Of a stretch of 64,000 nucleotides of DNA, positions 8,006 to 17,210 are shown piece after piece; position 1 is the first letter of the stretch, and each line of letters begins with the position of its first letter. The notes under the pieces are model-generated. The model did not search any database and was not told the origin of the DNA. It saw nothing but the letters and a program-made list of their open reading frames with translations. Both the position numbers and the translations under genes were made by a program. This stretch comes from Microvirga lotononidis (GTDB taxonomy: Bacteria; Pseudomonadota; Alphaproteobacteria; Rhizobiales; Beijerinckiaceae): the NCBI RefSeq assembly GCF_034627025.1, contig NZ_CP141048.1, positions 3,484,001 through 3,548,000 of the forward strand. Reading direction: 5' to 3'.

Positions 8006-9071
8006 TCATGGAATTCCTGACGCAGTGAGATACGGGTAGGCCGTCAATGTTGTGAGACGGCCTGTCTCGTCGAGGAGCCGGTTCCAGGCGCGGCAGACCG
8101 CGTCCAACACGGCTTCATAATCGTCGAGCATCCGATGCGAGAGATAGCGCTCACGCAGGTAGAGCCAGACCCGCTCCACCGGGTTCAGCTGGGGTGACGC
8201 CGGCGGCAAAGGCAACAGCGTGATCGTCTCTGGCACGTGCAAGGCCCGCGCGTCGTGCCAGCCGGCCTGATCCAGCACGAGCACTGCATGTACGCCGGGT
8301 TCGAGCTGCCGGGCAAACTGCTCCAGAAAGATCATCATCGCGTCGGTGTTCACCCGCGGCAGAGCCAACGCGAAGGTCTCGTCCGTGCCGGGACGGCAGG
8401 CGGCAAACAGGTACAAGCTCTCGAAGCGCTGATCGACCACGCCGGGCGGACGCACGCCGCGTTCATACCAGACCCGTGTTGTCCGGCCTTTCTGGCCAAA
8501 GCGCGCTTCGTCCTGGCACCAGAGCTGAAGACGGGCGTCAGGGTGCTCGGTCGCGAGGGCCTGCAGCTTTGACGGGAGTTCCTTTTTTGAACGCCGCCTG
8601 CGCGGCCGGATTGCCCTTCGGGTGCGAAGGCCGGGTCTTCTGGCGCGACAGGTTCAGCCGCTTGAGCAGGCACGAGAGCCCCCATTCGCTGTAGTGAACG
8701 CCATACGTCCGCTCGACATGCTCACACAGGTCGACCAGACGCCAGGCGCTCACTCCATCGCGCTCGGGCTCCGGCCCGTGCAGAATGTGGGCCTTGAGCG
8801 CGGCCTGCTGCCCAGGGTTGAGTTGTTCCGGGCGACCCGAGCGGGGCCGGTCATGCAGATCGTCAGGTCCCTCGACATTGAAGCGCTGGATGGCATCGTG
8901 CAGGGCCTGACGTTCCATGCCGGCCAGCCGGGCGGCCTCCGTTCGGGTCATGCCCTCAAGCGCATTGGCAATGGCCAGCAACCGCAGGCTGGCCCGGGTG
9001 TCCCTCTCACGAGCAGCCCGTTGGCGTAAGTCGGATGGTGAGTAGTCCTGGCGGATCCGGAGGGCAGCCAT
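8006..9071 (-). pseudogene. IS630-family transposase split by a +1 frameshift
   Basis: The 5' part (9071 to ~8585) encodes a helix-turn-helix region: SLRLLAIANALEGMTRTEAA, then GVHYSEWGLSCLLKRLNLSRQKTRPSHP. At an AAAAAAG run (~8590) the continuation lies in the +1 frame and reads ELPSKLQAL and so on into WYERGVRPPGVVDQRFESLYLFAAC, LVLDQAGWHDA (catalytic Asp) and LPPASPQLNPVERVW (catalytic Glu). The two halves together make a normal-length IS630 DDE transposase of about 350 residues. IS630 relatives can use slippage at A-runs, but here the needed shift is +1 (or an extra base), so a real indel is as likely as programmed recoding. Confidence 0.82.
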
Positions 9072-9118
9072 GCTGATCCCCTCAACAACGCCCCCGCTCC
9101 GCAGTGAATCACGTCAGG
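8006..9118. mobile_element. IS630-family insertion sequence (ends tentative)
   Basis: A 7-bp inverted match CCTGACG (8016-8022) against CGTCAGG (9112-9118) flanks the transposase and is the best candidate for the terminal repeat core. The flanking bases do not show a clear TA duplication, so the exact ends are uncertain. The element separates the PtuA-like operon promoter from the ParB-like gene. Confidence 0.5.
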
Positions 9119-9244
9119 CGCCCCGACGCAAATCCGAGTCAGCAATTCCCTGGCTGGGTATTAACCATAAATCGCACAACTAAATGTTATAACTATAAAC
9201 CGTGTCACAACTGCTGCGCACATTGTTGTGCCAGGGAGAAAGAC

Positions 9245-10108
9245 ATGATTCAGAGCCACGCCGAGTACAGGACGATTACGACACACGGCTATCCTCTACC
9301 GACATCACCCCATGAGCCCGGTCCAGCACCACAACTCCAATGGATCGAGATCAATCAGCTTGTCGTGGATCCATCGTACCAGCGCGATATCGGAAAGAAG
9401 GGGAGGCTGAACGTCAATCGCATCGTGGAAGGCTTCGAATGGTCGAAATTTGCCCCAGTCGTAGTCGCTCCGCTCGAGGGAGGGCTGTTCGCCATCGTGG
9501 ATGGGCAGCACCGTACGACGGCAGCCCTGTTGCGTGGAATCGAAAAGGTCCTGTGTCAGATCGTCTATGTCGACAGAGCAAAGCAGGCGGAGGCTTACGC
9601 TGCGGTCAATGGCAACGTCACGAAGACCACGCCTCAACAACTATTTCATGCGAAGCTTGCCGCTCGTGACAAGGCGGCCTTGGCCGTCGCTGAAATCTGT
9701 GCCGCTGGCGGCGTCGAAATAATTCGAGGAAATTTCTCATCTCAGAATCCCAAACCGGGAAGAACTCAAGCAATCGGGGCTATCACACGCTGTTTCGATC
9801 GCTACGGGCGGGACACGGTGATCACGGCACTGCAGTGCATCACGCAGACCGGTGACGGCAATCCAGGCCAAGTCCGAGCAACGATCATAGAGGCCTTATG
9901 CGATGTTCTGCATTCCATGCCGATTTGGCGCGATGCCGGTGAGGCACTGCTTCGGGCGCTCGATGACTTCGATTTCGCCGATATGTGGGAAAGCATAATC
10001 TCAGGACGCAACTTCGTGCTCTCGCCGGCCGTACAGGATCTGATTGCAGAAAGGATCCGGCATCACTTATCGCTCAAGCTAAGTGATGAGAACAAGGAGG
10101 CGGCATAG
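9245..10108 (+). CDS. ParB-like nuclease-domain (sulfiredoxin fold) protein
   Basis: A 287-aa protein starts at ATG 9245, which has a good ribosome site (GGGAGAAAGAC) that an earlier in-frame ATG at 9104 lacks. Residues ~30-130 form a ParB N-terminal-like domain: WIEINQLVVDPSYQRDI, then FAPVVVAP..GG.FAIVDGQHRTTAAL with the DGQHR motif at 86-90. This is the CTP/nucleotide-binding motif region of the ParB/sulfiredoxin superfamily. There is no helix-turn-helix of classic ParB and no parA next to it. The C-terminal ~150 residues are helical and unrecognised. Similar orphan proteins occur on plasmids and in islands. It stands alone between an IS630 copy and an IS630 remnant. Function is unknown. 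Confidence 0.8.
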   Translation: MIQSHAEYRTITTHGYPLPTSPHEPGPAPQLQWIEINQLVVDPSYQRDIGKKGRLNVNRIVEGFEWSKFAPVVVAPLEGGLFAIVDGQHRTTAALLRGIEKVLCQIVYVDRAKQAEAYAAVNGNVTKTTPQQLFHAKLAARDKAALAVAEICAAGGVEIIRGNFSSQNPKPGRTQAIGAITRCFDRYGRDTVITALQCITQTGDGNPGQVRATIIEALCDVLHSMPIWRDAGEALLRALDDFDFADMWESIISGRNFVLSPAVQDLIAERIRHHLSLKLSDENKEAA

Positions 10109-10191
10109 TACTAATTTCGCTATGGGAGAAGGGTGACCACGACCCTTCTTTCAAAGTCTTCTTGATCTCGCCGGATTCATATCCGCTCCTG

Positions 10192-10423
10192 CTAGGTAGT
10201 TCCATCACTCCTTGACGGGAAGCTACCGAGCACTTCTCCGATGGTGTGCCAGAGCACATTGTTCGATTGCGCGAAGACTTTGTGCAGCAACGATCGGAGT
10301 TGGGCAAAGTCCTGTTCTACCGGGGACAAGCCCGGTGAGTACGGTGGAGATTTTCCAATGTCTCCATGCCGTGGTGTCCATCATGCGCTCGCCCGTAGGG
10401 ACGCAGTCATAGTGGCACGCCAC
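10192..10423 (-). pseudogene. IS630-family transposase remnant
   Basis: Two out-of-frame pieces of an IS630 transposase remain. 10423 to ~10345 reads CVPTGERMM...RHWKISTVLTGL, which matches the P-RGER...HWKTTT...GL region. 10347-10192 reads PPYSPGLSPVEQDFAQLRSL, then LHKVFAQSNNVLWHTIGEVLGSF to a stop, the conserved region around the catalytic Glu. About 60-80 codons between them are missing. The copy differs from the element at 8-9.1 kb and marks an older insertion. Confidence 0.7.
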
Positions 10424-10707
10424 CGTGATTCGCCTGCTTCGTCCAATAACACGAGCGGGCGCTATCTACGTGATGCTGCTATGCCGGCCACCGCTGGCGC
10501 TCAAGTGCCGCATCCGGGGCCGGTCCTGCCTTGTTGCCTGCAACGTCTTTTTGCATCGTAGACTGAGATGGCATCGGGTAATCAAGATAGTGGAGAAAGC
10601 CGCCATTGGTGATGACCCGGACAATGTCGCGGTGGAGAGGCGAGGAGCAGCAATTCGCTGCTGCCTCGCGTCGGAGCGATGAACGCCTTCTGTATTAGAC
10701 GATTGAA
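10424..10707. other. Intergenic stretch, no gene seen
   Basis: Between the IS630 remnant and the end of the giant RTX gene there is no frame with coding character, RNA signature or clear hairpin terminator. It is probably decayed mobile-element DNA. Confidence 0.4.
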
Positions 10708-13700
10708 TCAAGTGAACGGACTGATGCCGTCCCAATTACGCAACAGGTTCACAATGCCAGAAATGAAAGAGGTTTCGGTTACGCTGCCAGAATCATCCTC
10801 GATCCAGCCACCCCAGGAAGGAGCACCATTGCCGTACATGCCATACACAGCCCAGTCCCCGATATCGGGACGGTCGAAGACTATGAGGTAATCGGTAAAC
10901 GTGCGACTGCCATTCGTCACCGCCGTGTCGTAGGAGACGCTCTCGTGGAAGGTCAGCCGAACGCCGCCATATTCACGCGACTTCGATATCTTGGTGTCCC
11001 AATTTTCATTACCAAGGTCCTTCTCCTCGATAATGCCTAGGGTGTTGTCATAGATCGTCGACTTCCAGGATATCTTTTCCACGTTATTGATGATCTTGCC
11101 CCTGATCGAGATCGTGTCCCAATCCTCTCCTTGATAGTCGAGCCTGTCGATCGTGTAGGTGTCATCATCGTTGACGCGCTTATGGTAGACCTGACCGCCA
11201 TTGTGATAGCGCTTCTCGAAATGATCCCAGGATCGGCCGCTGAAATCCCAGCCGAATTCCTTGATAAGCGTTTCGCCGTTATAGTACTTATCCGAAACCT
11301 CGTTTTGGAAGCTCGAGCCGCGCCATTCCTGTACGTGGTGTGTCCAGCCTTCAGTTCCGGCATGATCGAAGATCTCAACCATCTTGTGGTCGGCATAGGT
11401 CGTTTCAATCTTACTGATTGTGCCGTTGACCGTGGTTGTGATTTGCTCAGCCCAGTCATATTCCCCGGCTACATCCCACAGGTGGACCGTCGTGGTATTG
11501 CCGATGATGACGTGCTGATAGGTCATGACGCCGCTGGCGTTGTATTGCGTCTCGCGCTCGTCGAAGGCGGCTCCGCCATTCCATTCGCGATAAATATGCC
11601 GCTGTCCTTCATCGTACTGCTCCCACTGCGTCAGCCGCGTGCTGCCGCTGTAGAGCGTGTCAAGCCAAGCCCAGCCCTGGCCGGACCAGTTCCAATCCTT
11701 GATCGAATGCGTGCCATTATCGAACCACGTCTTTAGCTGGATCTCCTTGAACAGGCCATCCCTGGTCAGTTCGTACCGCGTCCATGGCTGGCCGTTGAAG
11801 TCCCAGCCGCGCTCGACGGTGCGCTCCTGCTGCACGGTCGGGCCGTAGTATTTGTAGACCTCCCAGAATTTGTTGTTACCGGCGTCGCGATGCTCCTCGA
11901 AGTTGACCCACTCCTCGCCGGCCACTTGCGCGGCGTTCACGCCGTCACGGTAGTTGTAGCCGTCGGGGCTGTAGTCCTTCCCCCTGACGATGCTGGAGCC
12001 GTCATCGTTCACGATGGTCTCGATGAGCACCTGCTCGGCGGCGTTGAGCTCCTTGAGCTTGGTGTCCCAAGTCTGCCCGGTGCGGTCGTTCAGGCGCTCG
12101 ATGAAGTCCACCGGCCCGAGCTCGCCGTCGTCGATGGTGTCGAACTGCCGTGAAGCGATGCCAGCCTCGTAATCGGCAAGACTGTCGTAAGTGCTCTCGC
12201 GGTTCACCCAGTTGTGGTGATCGATCGCTTCAGGGTCGAACTCCCACTTCGTGTAGGTGCCGTTGCGGTTCGTGTCGACCTGGCTGATCACGTTGGCCTG
12301 CGCATCGTAGGTCTGAACATAGGACGACCAGGCCAGCAGGCCAGTGAGATCCCAGGCCTTGGCGAGGCGTGTTCCATCCGGATGGAACACCGTCTCGCTC
12401 ATCAGGACGCCGGCGATGTTGCGGCGCTGGACGTATGCCTCGATGATCGAGGGATCGTCGGCGGACGGGCGCCAGCCGAGGCGGCTCTTCGAGCCGTCGC
12501 TGTTCTCCACGTCATAGGCCATCGCGGCATCGGCCGCGGTGACGTAGTTCAGCTCGGCAATCGTGAGATCGCCGTCGGCGAAGCGGAAGATCTCGATGTC
12601 GGCCAGATCCGTGCCGTCCGGCGAGCCGGAGCGCAGGTCTACGATGGAGTAGCGCCCGATCGCGGTGTTGAAGCGGATCATGTAATCCGTGCGGTTGCCG
12701 GTGAGCACGATGGTGTCGGTGCCGGTCCCGCCGTCGATGTAGTCGGTGTCAGGACCTCCAGCCAATATATCGTTGCCTTCGCCGCCGAAAAGTTGATCGG
12801 CTCCGCCGCCGCCGACCAGGGTGTCGTTGCCGGCCCCGCCCGAGAGCTTGTCGTCGCCGAGGCCGCCGTCGAGGCTGTCCGCGCCTCCGTCGCCGGTGAG
12901 CACGTCATGTCCATCACCGCCGAGCAACGTGTCGTCACCTATGCCTCCCCACAGCTTGTCGTCGCCCGAGCCGCCGTCGAGGCTGTCATTGTCCTCGTCG
13001 CCATAGAGCAGGTCGTCCTCGCTGCCGCCAAGCAAGGTGTCGTTGCCCGCGCCGCCATAGAGGACATCCGCCCCGGCATCCCCGGACAGAAGGTCGTGAC
13101 CGGCGCCGCCCTTGAGCATGTCGCGGCCCGCCTCGCCATAGAGCTGGTCGTCACCGGCTTCGCCCACGAGCGCGTCGTCGCCGGTTCCGCCATAGAGCGC
13201 GTCGTTGCCGGATTCCCCGATCAGCGCATCGTTGCCGGATCCGCCATACAACAGATCGTCCCCGGCGCCGCCGTTGGGATCGTCGTCGCCGTCCTCGCCC
13301 TTCAGCACGTCGTCGTCGCCTTCGCCGCGCAGGCGGTCGTCGCCCGTGCCGCCTTCCAGCGTATCATGGCCGTCGCCACCCTCGAGCGTGTCGCGGTCCG
13401 CGCCGCCGAGGAGATGGTCGGCGCCGGCCCCGCCGATCAGCTTGTCGTCGCCGTCGCCGCCCAGGAGAAGGTCGGCGCCATCGCCGCCGACGAGCCAGTC
13501 GCGGTCGGCACCTCCGTCCAGGGTGTCCTTGCCTGCCCCGCCCTGAAGCTCGTCGCGGCCTGCGCCACCATCCAGGCTGTCGTCGCCCTCGTCCCCGAAG
13601 AGCAGATCGTCGCCGGCCTCGCCTTCGAGCCGGTCGTTGTCCGCGCCGCCATGCAGCTCATCGATGCCGGCGCCCCCTTTGAGGGTGTCGTCGCCGGCTT

Positions 13701-15924
13701 CGCCCTCGAGGTAGTCGCGGCCCGCATCGCCGCTCAGCAGGTCGTTGCCCGCGCCGCCATAAAGGTCGTCGTAGCCGTCGCCGCCGAATAGCGTATCGGC
13801 TCCCTCGCCCCCGCGGAGGGTATCATCGCCCGCCTCGCCGTCGAGCCAGTCGGCGTCCTCGTCACCGTCGAGACGGTCGTCGCCCATGCCGCCTTTCAAC
13901 GTGTCCGCGCCCGCGCCGCCATATAATGCGTCGTTGCCGTCTAGCCCCTCCAAAACGGTTTCTTCATCTGATCCCAGGAGGGTATTATTCTCTAGGTTAC
14001 CCGTGATGTGCTGGTGGACCAGTTTCTCCTTGGCATCGAACTTCAGCGTAAGGTGAATGCCTTTGACCCAACCTTCGTATGAGATGACCTTTCCCTTTGC
14101 AGTTTTGGTGAAAAGGGCGGAAATCTTGCCCTTCGCATCGTAGGTTGCACTCAGGGTCTTCCCGGCTTTATTTGTGAGTAGAGCCGCGCCATAGCCGGAT
14201 TGGCCGAGCTTTAAGGCACGACTGCGCTCGCCTTTACCTTTGAAGATTTTGTATTTCGTGCCGTCCCCGAGATCAATATCGATGCCGCTCTTACTTTTCA
14301 CGATAGAAGCATCATTCTGTCCTGCTTTGAGGATCATATCGGCAATTGCCACCTTCTTGCCGTTTGCAAGTTTAAACACCGCCTTGCCAACACTGCGCGA
14401 TCCATCGGTGTATCGCCGGGTCTTGCCATCCGTCGTGAGCGGAATAGAGGTCATGCCGATTTCATCGAACGTCTTGAGTTCACCAGGCTCAGTAACGGCA
14501 TTGCTGTTCCCATCGATCCAAATTCGGAAATAGCGGAAGGCCTCATCGGCCTTTGAGAGAAAGCCATCCTGGTTGGTATCGAACCGTTTCCGCAATGCCT
14601 CAAGATCGGTCTTCTGACTTCTATCCCAGTGCCAGAACACGAACTCGGCAGCTTGGTCGATCACGCCATCCGGTTTAAAACTGCCGTTAGGGCCAAGATC
14701 GATGACCAGCACGCCATCGCCGCCACCGACCCATGCGGTCCGTCTGAGCTTACCGTCTCCCTTCAGGTCGAAGAATGCGGAGGATTTATGCAGCGGGACG
14801 ATCTCAATGCCGTCGCCATCAAGATCGACGAACACCGGAGGATATTCATATCCAGACGGATGCACGGTCAGTTCCAAAGGTTTTGACTCGGGTTCACCCT
14901 CAGTATTTCCCCAAGATTCAACAGTGCCGTTATCGCCATAACCAGTCCCTGTGCCAACAACTCCAGGTATGCCAGATCCGATGCTGGTGCCATTACCATG
15001 ATGGCCGTTTCCAGTAGAAGTCCCGTCGTGGGGATTCTTATCATAGCCTTCGCCCGGCTCGCCGCTATTTCGGCCCGGTTCGCTTGTGGTACCGCCGCCC
15101 GAAATACTGGTTGGGCTGTCAGGAAGATTGTTGCCAGACTGGCCTGAGACAGGGCCTGCGGGATTGACAGTTTCGGCAATGGCAGCTTTGGCGGCTTCGA
15201 AGATGTCCTGCAGTTTCTCCGCGATAGCAATAGTTGCGTAAAACACTTCCTTTGCTGCAAAAATGGCAAGAGTTTCAATCAGGGAATAATCTTTATCTTC
15301 AGGGCGTAAGGCGCTGAAATTGTCCTTAGTCACCTTGCTGTAAGTCTTTCCACCATAGGTAAAATTCAATTCAATTGGTGGAGGAACCTTTGTTACTCCG
15401 TGCCTTGCAAGCGAAGTAGAATTGTAAATTTGGACATACCAATCCTTGCCTTTAGTATTAAAATCAAATCTGTCATCCCGCGGCCGAATTTGAAGGTCGC
15501 GGATTTCAATGTTACCGTTTTTGTCAACGTGGACTTTGCCCCCGCTAATGGCGTAAGCGGTTGTGCCAAACACCCAAGACCGGAGAATGTGATCATCACC
15601 CCAGACATCTGTCGTATAGTTTTTGATAACCCCTGTTATACGAACCTTATCGTTCGGACCTTCATCACCCGTGTAGAAAACGCCAGAGGTATTATACGGA
15701 TCCTTCGTGACCAGATCATATACGCCAGGCGCGAGACCGAGCTTGCCGCCAAATAGGTCTTGGAGTGCTGGGATTTTGGTTGGATCAAAATACTTACCAG
15801 GTCCCTGCTCCATAAACCAGTCAACATCGATCTGATACTTGGGAGGCTTGCCACCGAGGGCATCGCGCTCCAACTGTTCCATGCTGACCCAGCCCGCATT
15901 AAGTGTCTTAATATGATCCTGCAT
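10708..15924 (-). CDS. Giant RTX protein with Trp-rich repeated C-terminus
   Basis: This is a 1738-aa protein. Residues ~1-240 are an unrecognised N-terminal region (YDLVTKDPYNTSGVFYTGDE, DDHILRSWVFGTTAYAI). Residues ~255-350 are a Gly/Ser/Asn linker. Residues ~360-505 are a calcium-rich module common in RTX proteins (VDLDGDGIEIV, FDTNQDGFLSKADEA, IDGNSN). Residues ~660-1070 hold about 40 GGxGxDxLx nonapeptides that form a Ca-binding beta-roll. Residues ~1230-1738 have irregular repeats around WD..G..W......Y..G and DDGT/DDDT. RTX proteins leave by type I secretion without an N-terminal signal, and none is present here. The start at ATG 15924 has GGGGG nine bases upstream. Its role as toxin or adhesin is unresolved. 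It follows four small membrane-protein genes. Confidence 0.88.
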   Translation of the reverse strand: MQDHIKTLNAGWVSMEQLERDALGGKPPKYQIDVDWFMEQGPGKYFDPTKIPALQDLFGGKLGLAPGVYDLVTKDPYNTSGVFYTGDEGPNDKVRITGVIKNYTTDVWGDDHILRSWVFGTTAYAISGGKVHVDKNGNIEIRDLQIRPRDDRFDFNTKGKDWYVQIYNSTSLARHGVTKVPPPIELNFTYGGKTYSKVTKDNFSALRPEDKDYSLIETLAIFAAKEVFYATIAIAEKLQDIFEAAKAAIAETVNPAGPVSGQSGNNLPDSPTSISGGGTTSEPGRNSGEPGEGYDKNPHDGTSTGNGHHGNGTSIGSGIPGVVGTGTGYGDNGTVESWGNTEGEPESKPLELTVHPSGYEYPPVFVDLDGDGIEIVPLHKSSAFFDLKGDGKLRRTAWVGGGDGVLVIDLGPNGSFKPDGVIDQAAEFVFWHWDRSQKTDLEALRKRFDTNQDGFLSKADEAFRYFRIWIDGNSNAVTEPGELKTFDEIGMTSIPLTTDGKTRRYTDGSRSVGKAVFKLANGKKVAIADMILKAGQNDASIVKSKSGIDIDLGDGTKYKIFKGKGERSRALKLGQSGYGAALLTNKAGKTLSATYDAKGKISALFTKTAKGKVISYEGWVKGIHLTLKFDAKEKLVHQHITGNLENNTLLGSDEETVLEGLDGNDALYGGAGADTLKGGMGDDRLDGDEDADWLDGEAGDDTLRGGEGADTLFGGDGYDDLYGGAGNDLLSGDAGRDYLEGEAGDDTLKGGAGIDELHGGADNDRLEGEAGDDLLFGDEGDDSLDGGAGRDELQGGAGKDTLDGGADRDWLVGGDGADLLLGGDGDDKLIGGAGADHLLGGADRDTLEGGDGHDTLEGGTGDDRLRGEGDDDVLKGEDGDDDPNGGAGDDLLYGGSGNDALIGESGNDALYGGTGDDALVGEAGDDQLYGEAGRDMLKGGAGHDLLSGDAGADVLYGGAGNDTLLGGSEDDLLYGDEDNDSLDGGSGDDKLWGGIGDDTLLGGDGHDVLTGDGGADSLDGGLGDDKLSGGAGNDTLVGGGGADQLFGGEGNDILAGGPDTDYIDGGTGTDTIVLTGNRTDYMIRFNTAIGRYSIVDLRSGSPDGTDLADIEIFRFADGDLTIAELNYVTAADAAMAYDVENSDGSKSRLGWRPSADDPSIIEAYVQRRNIAGVLMSETVFHPDGTRLAKAWDLTGLLAWSSYVQTYDAQANVISQVDTNRNGTYTKWEFDPEAIDHHNWVNRESTYDSLADYEAGIASRQFDTIDDGELGPVDFIERLNDRTGQTWDTKLKELNAAEQVLIETIVNDDGSSIVRGKDYSPDGYNYRDGVNAAQVAGEEWVNFEEHRDAGNNKFWEVYKYYGPTVQQERTVERGWDFNGQPWTRYELTRDGLFKEIQLKTWFDNGTHSIKDWNWSGQGWAWLDTLYSGSTRLTQWEQYDEGQRHIYREWNGGAAFDERETQYNASGVMTYQHVIIGNTTTVHLWDVAGEYDWAEQITTTVNGTISKIETTYADHKMVEIFDHAGTEGWTHHVQEWRGSSFQNEVSDKYYNGETLIKEFGWDFSGRSWDHFEKRYHNGGQVYHKRVNDDDTYTIDRLDYQGEDWDTISIRGKIINNVEKISWKSTIYDNTLGIIEEKDLGNENWDTKISKSREYGGVRLTFHESVSYDTAVTNGSRTFTDYLIVFDRPDIGDWAVYGMYGNGAPSWGGWIEDDSGSVTETSFISGIVNLLRNWDGISPFT

Positions 15925-16001
15925 ATCAGCCCCCGAACCGGACGCAGCTTTGGCGCCGTACGTATTTCTGTGATCGTTGCTGTGGTTGATAAATATTTAC
16001 G

Positions 16002-16403
16002 TCATTCTCTCACGGAAAGACCGTCTTCCTCGATCCGGTATCGGCATGACGTGAACTGGACATCATAGAAGTAGAAATATCGCCCCGGCGGCTTCGCAAC
16101 TTTCAGTGAAACAAACCATTCGCGGCCATTGTTTTCGTCAGGATTGATCCGAGAAACATTGCAGCAACCTGGTGTCTGCAGCATCTGATCGAGTTCCGCA
16201 ACGGAGTGAAGTTCATCCTCCCAAATGGAGCGATGGCGACGAAGATAATATTTTCCGAATTCGAGTGCGTCGGCCTCTCTCATGATCTTGTCGCTGCCGA
16301 TGCAAGATGGATCATATTTCAGGGCGAACCACGCGAAAGCAAGAGCGGTAATCCAAGCCACACATGTAAGACCAATAATCACGTGCCTGAGTTTTATCTG
16401 CAT
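16002..16403 (-). CDS. Small one-helix membrane protein, paralogue A2
   Basis: This 133-aa protein begins at ATG 16403, 1 nt after the stop of the preceding gene, with GAGGG as ribosome site. Longer upstream frames overlap that gene and are rejected. An N-terminal transmembrane helix (HVIIGLTCVAWITALAFAWF) is followed by a ~100-residue domain with DALEFGKYYLRRHRSIW, a CC pair, a GREW motif and a terminal VQFTSCRYRI. The pattern [D/A]xEFxKYxLR-x6-W ... CC ... EW ... FTSCR is shared by all four tandem genes here. I know of no family for it. The fourth Cys suggests disulfides outside the cytoplasm. It is last in the series and lies 77 bp before the giant RTX gene. Confidence 0.75.
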   Translation of the reverse strand: MQIKLRHVIIGLTCVAWITALAFAWFALKYDPSCIGSDKIMREADALEFGKYYLRRHRSIWEDELHSVAELDQMLQTPGCCNVSRINPDENNGREWFVSLKVAKPPGRYFYFYDVQFTSCRYRIEEDGLSVRE

Positions 16404-16404
16404 C

Positions 16405-16803
16405 TCAGTTCCCTCTGCGCACGATTTTAGTCCGGACTTTGCTTCTGCAGGAAGTGAATGCAACTTCATAAAGACCAACGATTTCGCCTGACCGAACCAA
16501 CTTCACAGTCGAGACCCATTCTCGCTCATCGTTTGCCTCTGGATTAATCGCGCGAGCCACGCAGCAGTCGTTCTTCTCCAGAGCTTGGTTCAGATTGGTG
16601 AGAGACTGAATACCATCGGCGCGCCATAATGAATCATCTCTTCGTAGCCAGTATTTGCTGAATTCGACAGCATCGATTTCCGTGCTGATGGCACTGGCCT
16701 CGCATGGTGACATAAGCCAGAAGAAGACCGTAAGATACCCTGCCAGGGCGATCAGCGGAGCGCAGACAAGGATCGTGAGCGCGGTTTTGGTATGATTTTG
16801 CAT
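16405..16803 (-). CDS. Small one-helix membrane protein, paralogue B2
   Basis: The protein is 132 aa. Its N-terminal helix (TILVCAPLIALAGYLTVFFW) is near-identical in pattern to that of the gene at 17211-17624 and unlike the two A-type genes. The external domain has EIDAVEFSKYWLRRDDSLWR, NDCCVARAINPEANDEREW and VAFTSCRSK. Start ATG 16803 lies 1 nt after the previous stop. It belongs with its B1 partner in an alternating B-A-B-A series, which indicates duplication of a two-gene unit. Function is unknown. A chaperone, immunity or envelope-anchoring role for the flanking RTX proteins are all possible. Confidence 0.75.
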   Translation of the reverse strand: MQNHTKTALTILVCAPLIALAGYLTVFFWLMSPCEASAISTEIDAVEFSKYWLRRDDSLWRADGIQSLTNLNQALEKNDCCVARAINPEANDEREWVSTVKLVRSGEIVGLYEVAFTSCRSKVRTKIVRRGN

Positions 16804-16804
16804 G

Positions 16805-17209
16805 CTAGAGCCGTTCGGTCCAACGATCGGTAACGATGTCGTATCGGCAGGACGTGAATTGGACGCTGTACCCGTATTCGTAGTCCCCTCTGGGAGACGT
16901 GAACCTCAGGGCGACATTCCATTCCCTGCCTTCATTGTCTTGAGGATCGACGCGCTGAACGGAGCAGCACTTCTCCTTCCGCAATTCCCGATCCGGGTCC
17001 CGAACGGATTGGAACGTGTCTCTCCAAAACCAGGCATCGTGACGAAGGAAGTATTTGCCGAATTCAAACGCGTCGGCCTCTGTGGTGATCTTCACGCTGT
17101 CTTCACAGGGACTCGGCCGCCACGTGATCACCCACCAGCCATAAGCAAGCAGCGCAATCCAGCATGCAAATGTTATCCCTATGATAACTCGGGTGAGGGA
17201 CACGTGCAT
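16805..17209 (-). CDS. Small one-helix membrane protein, paralogue A1
   Basis: The 134-aa protein starts at ATG 17209 with GAGGAG upstream inside the preceding gene; upstream in-frame codons overlap that gene. The helix VIIGITFACWIALLAYGWWV corresponds to that of A2. The outer domain carries DAFEFGKYFLRHDAWFWRD, EKCCSVQRVDPQDNEGREW and VQFTSCRYDI. Compared with A2, the domain keeps all four landmark motifs while the linkers diverge, so the duplication is old and both copies are under constraint. It is tightly coupled to both neighbours (1-nt gaps). Confidence 0.75.
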   Translation of the reverse strand: MHVSLTRVIIGITFACWIALLAYGWWVITWRPSPCEDSVKITTEADAFEFGKYFLRHDAWFWRDTFQSVRDPDRELRKEKCCSVQRVDPQDNEGREWNVALRFTSPRGDYEYGYSVQFTSCRYDIVTDRWTERL

Positions 17210-17210
17210 T

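Noticed and set aside
12214..13791. Long plus-strand open frame (525 codons) opposite the RTX repeats
   Set aside because: It is the mirror of the GGxGxD repeat DNA; Val/Ala-rich with no domain, while the minus frame has perfect RTX motifs.
12700..13940. CRISPR-like or tandem DNA array in the RTX repeat block
   Set aside because: The period is 27 nt and in frame, with degenerate units; it encodes nonapeptide repeats, with no spacers or cas genes.
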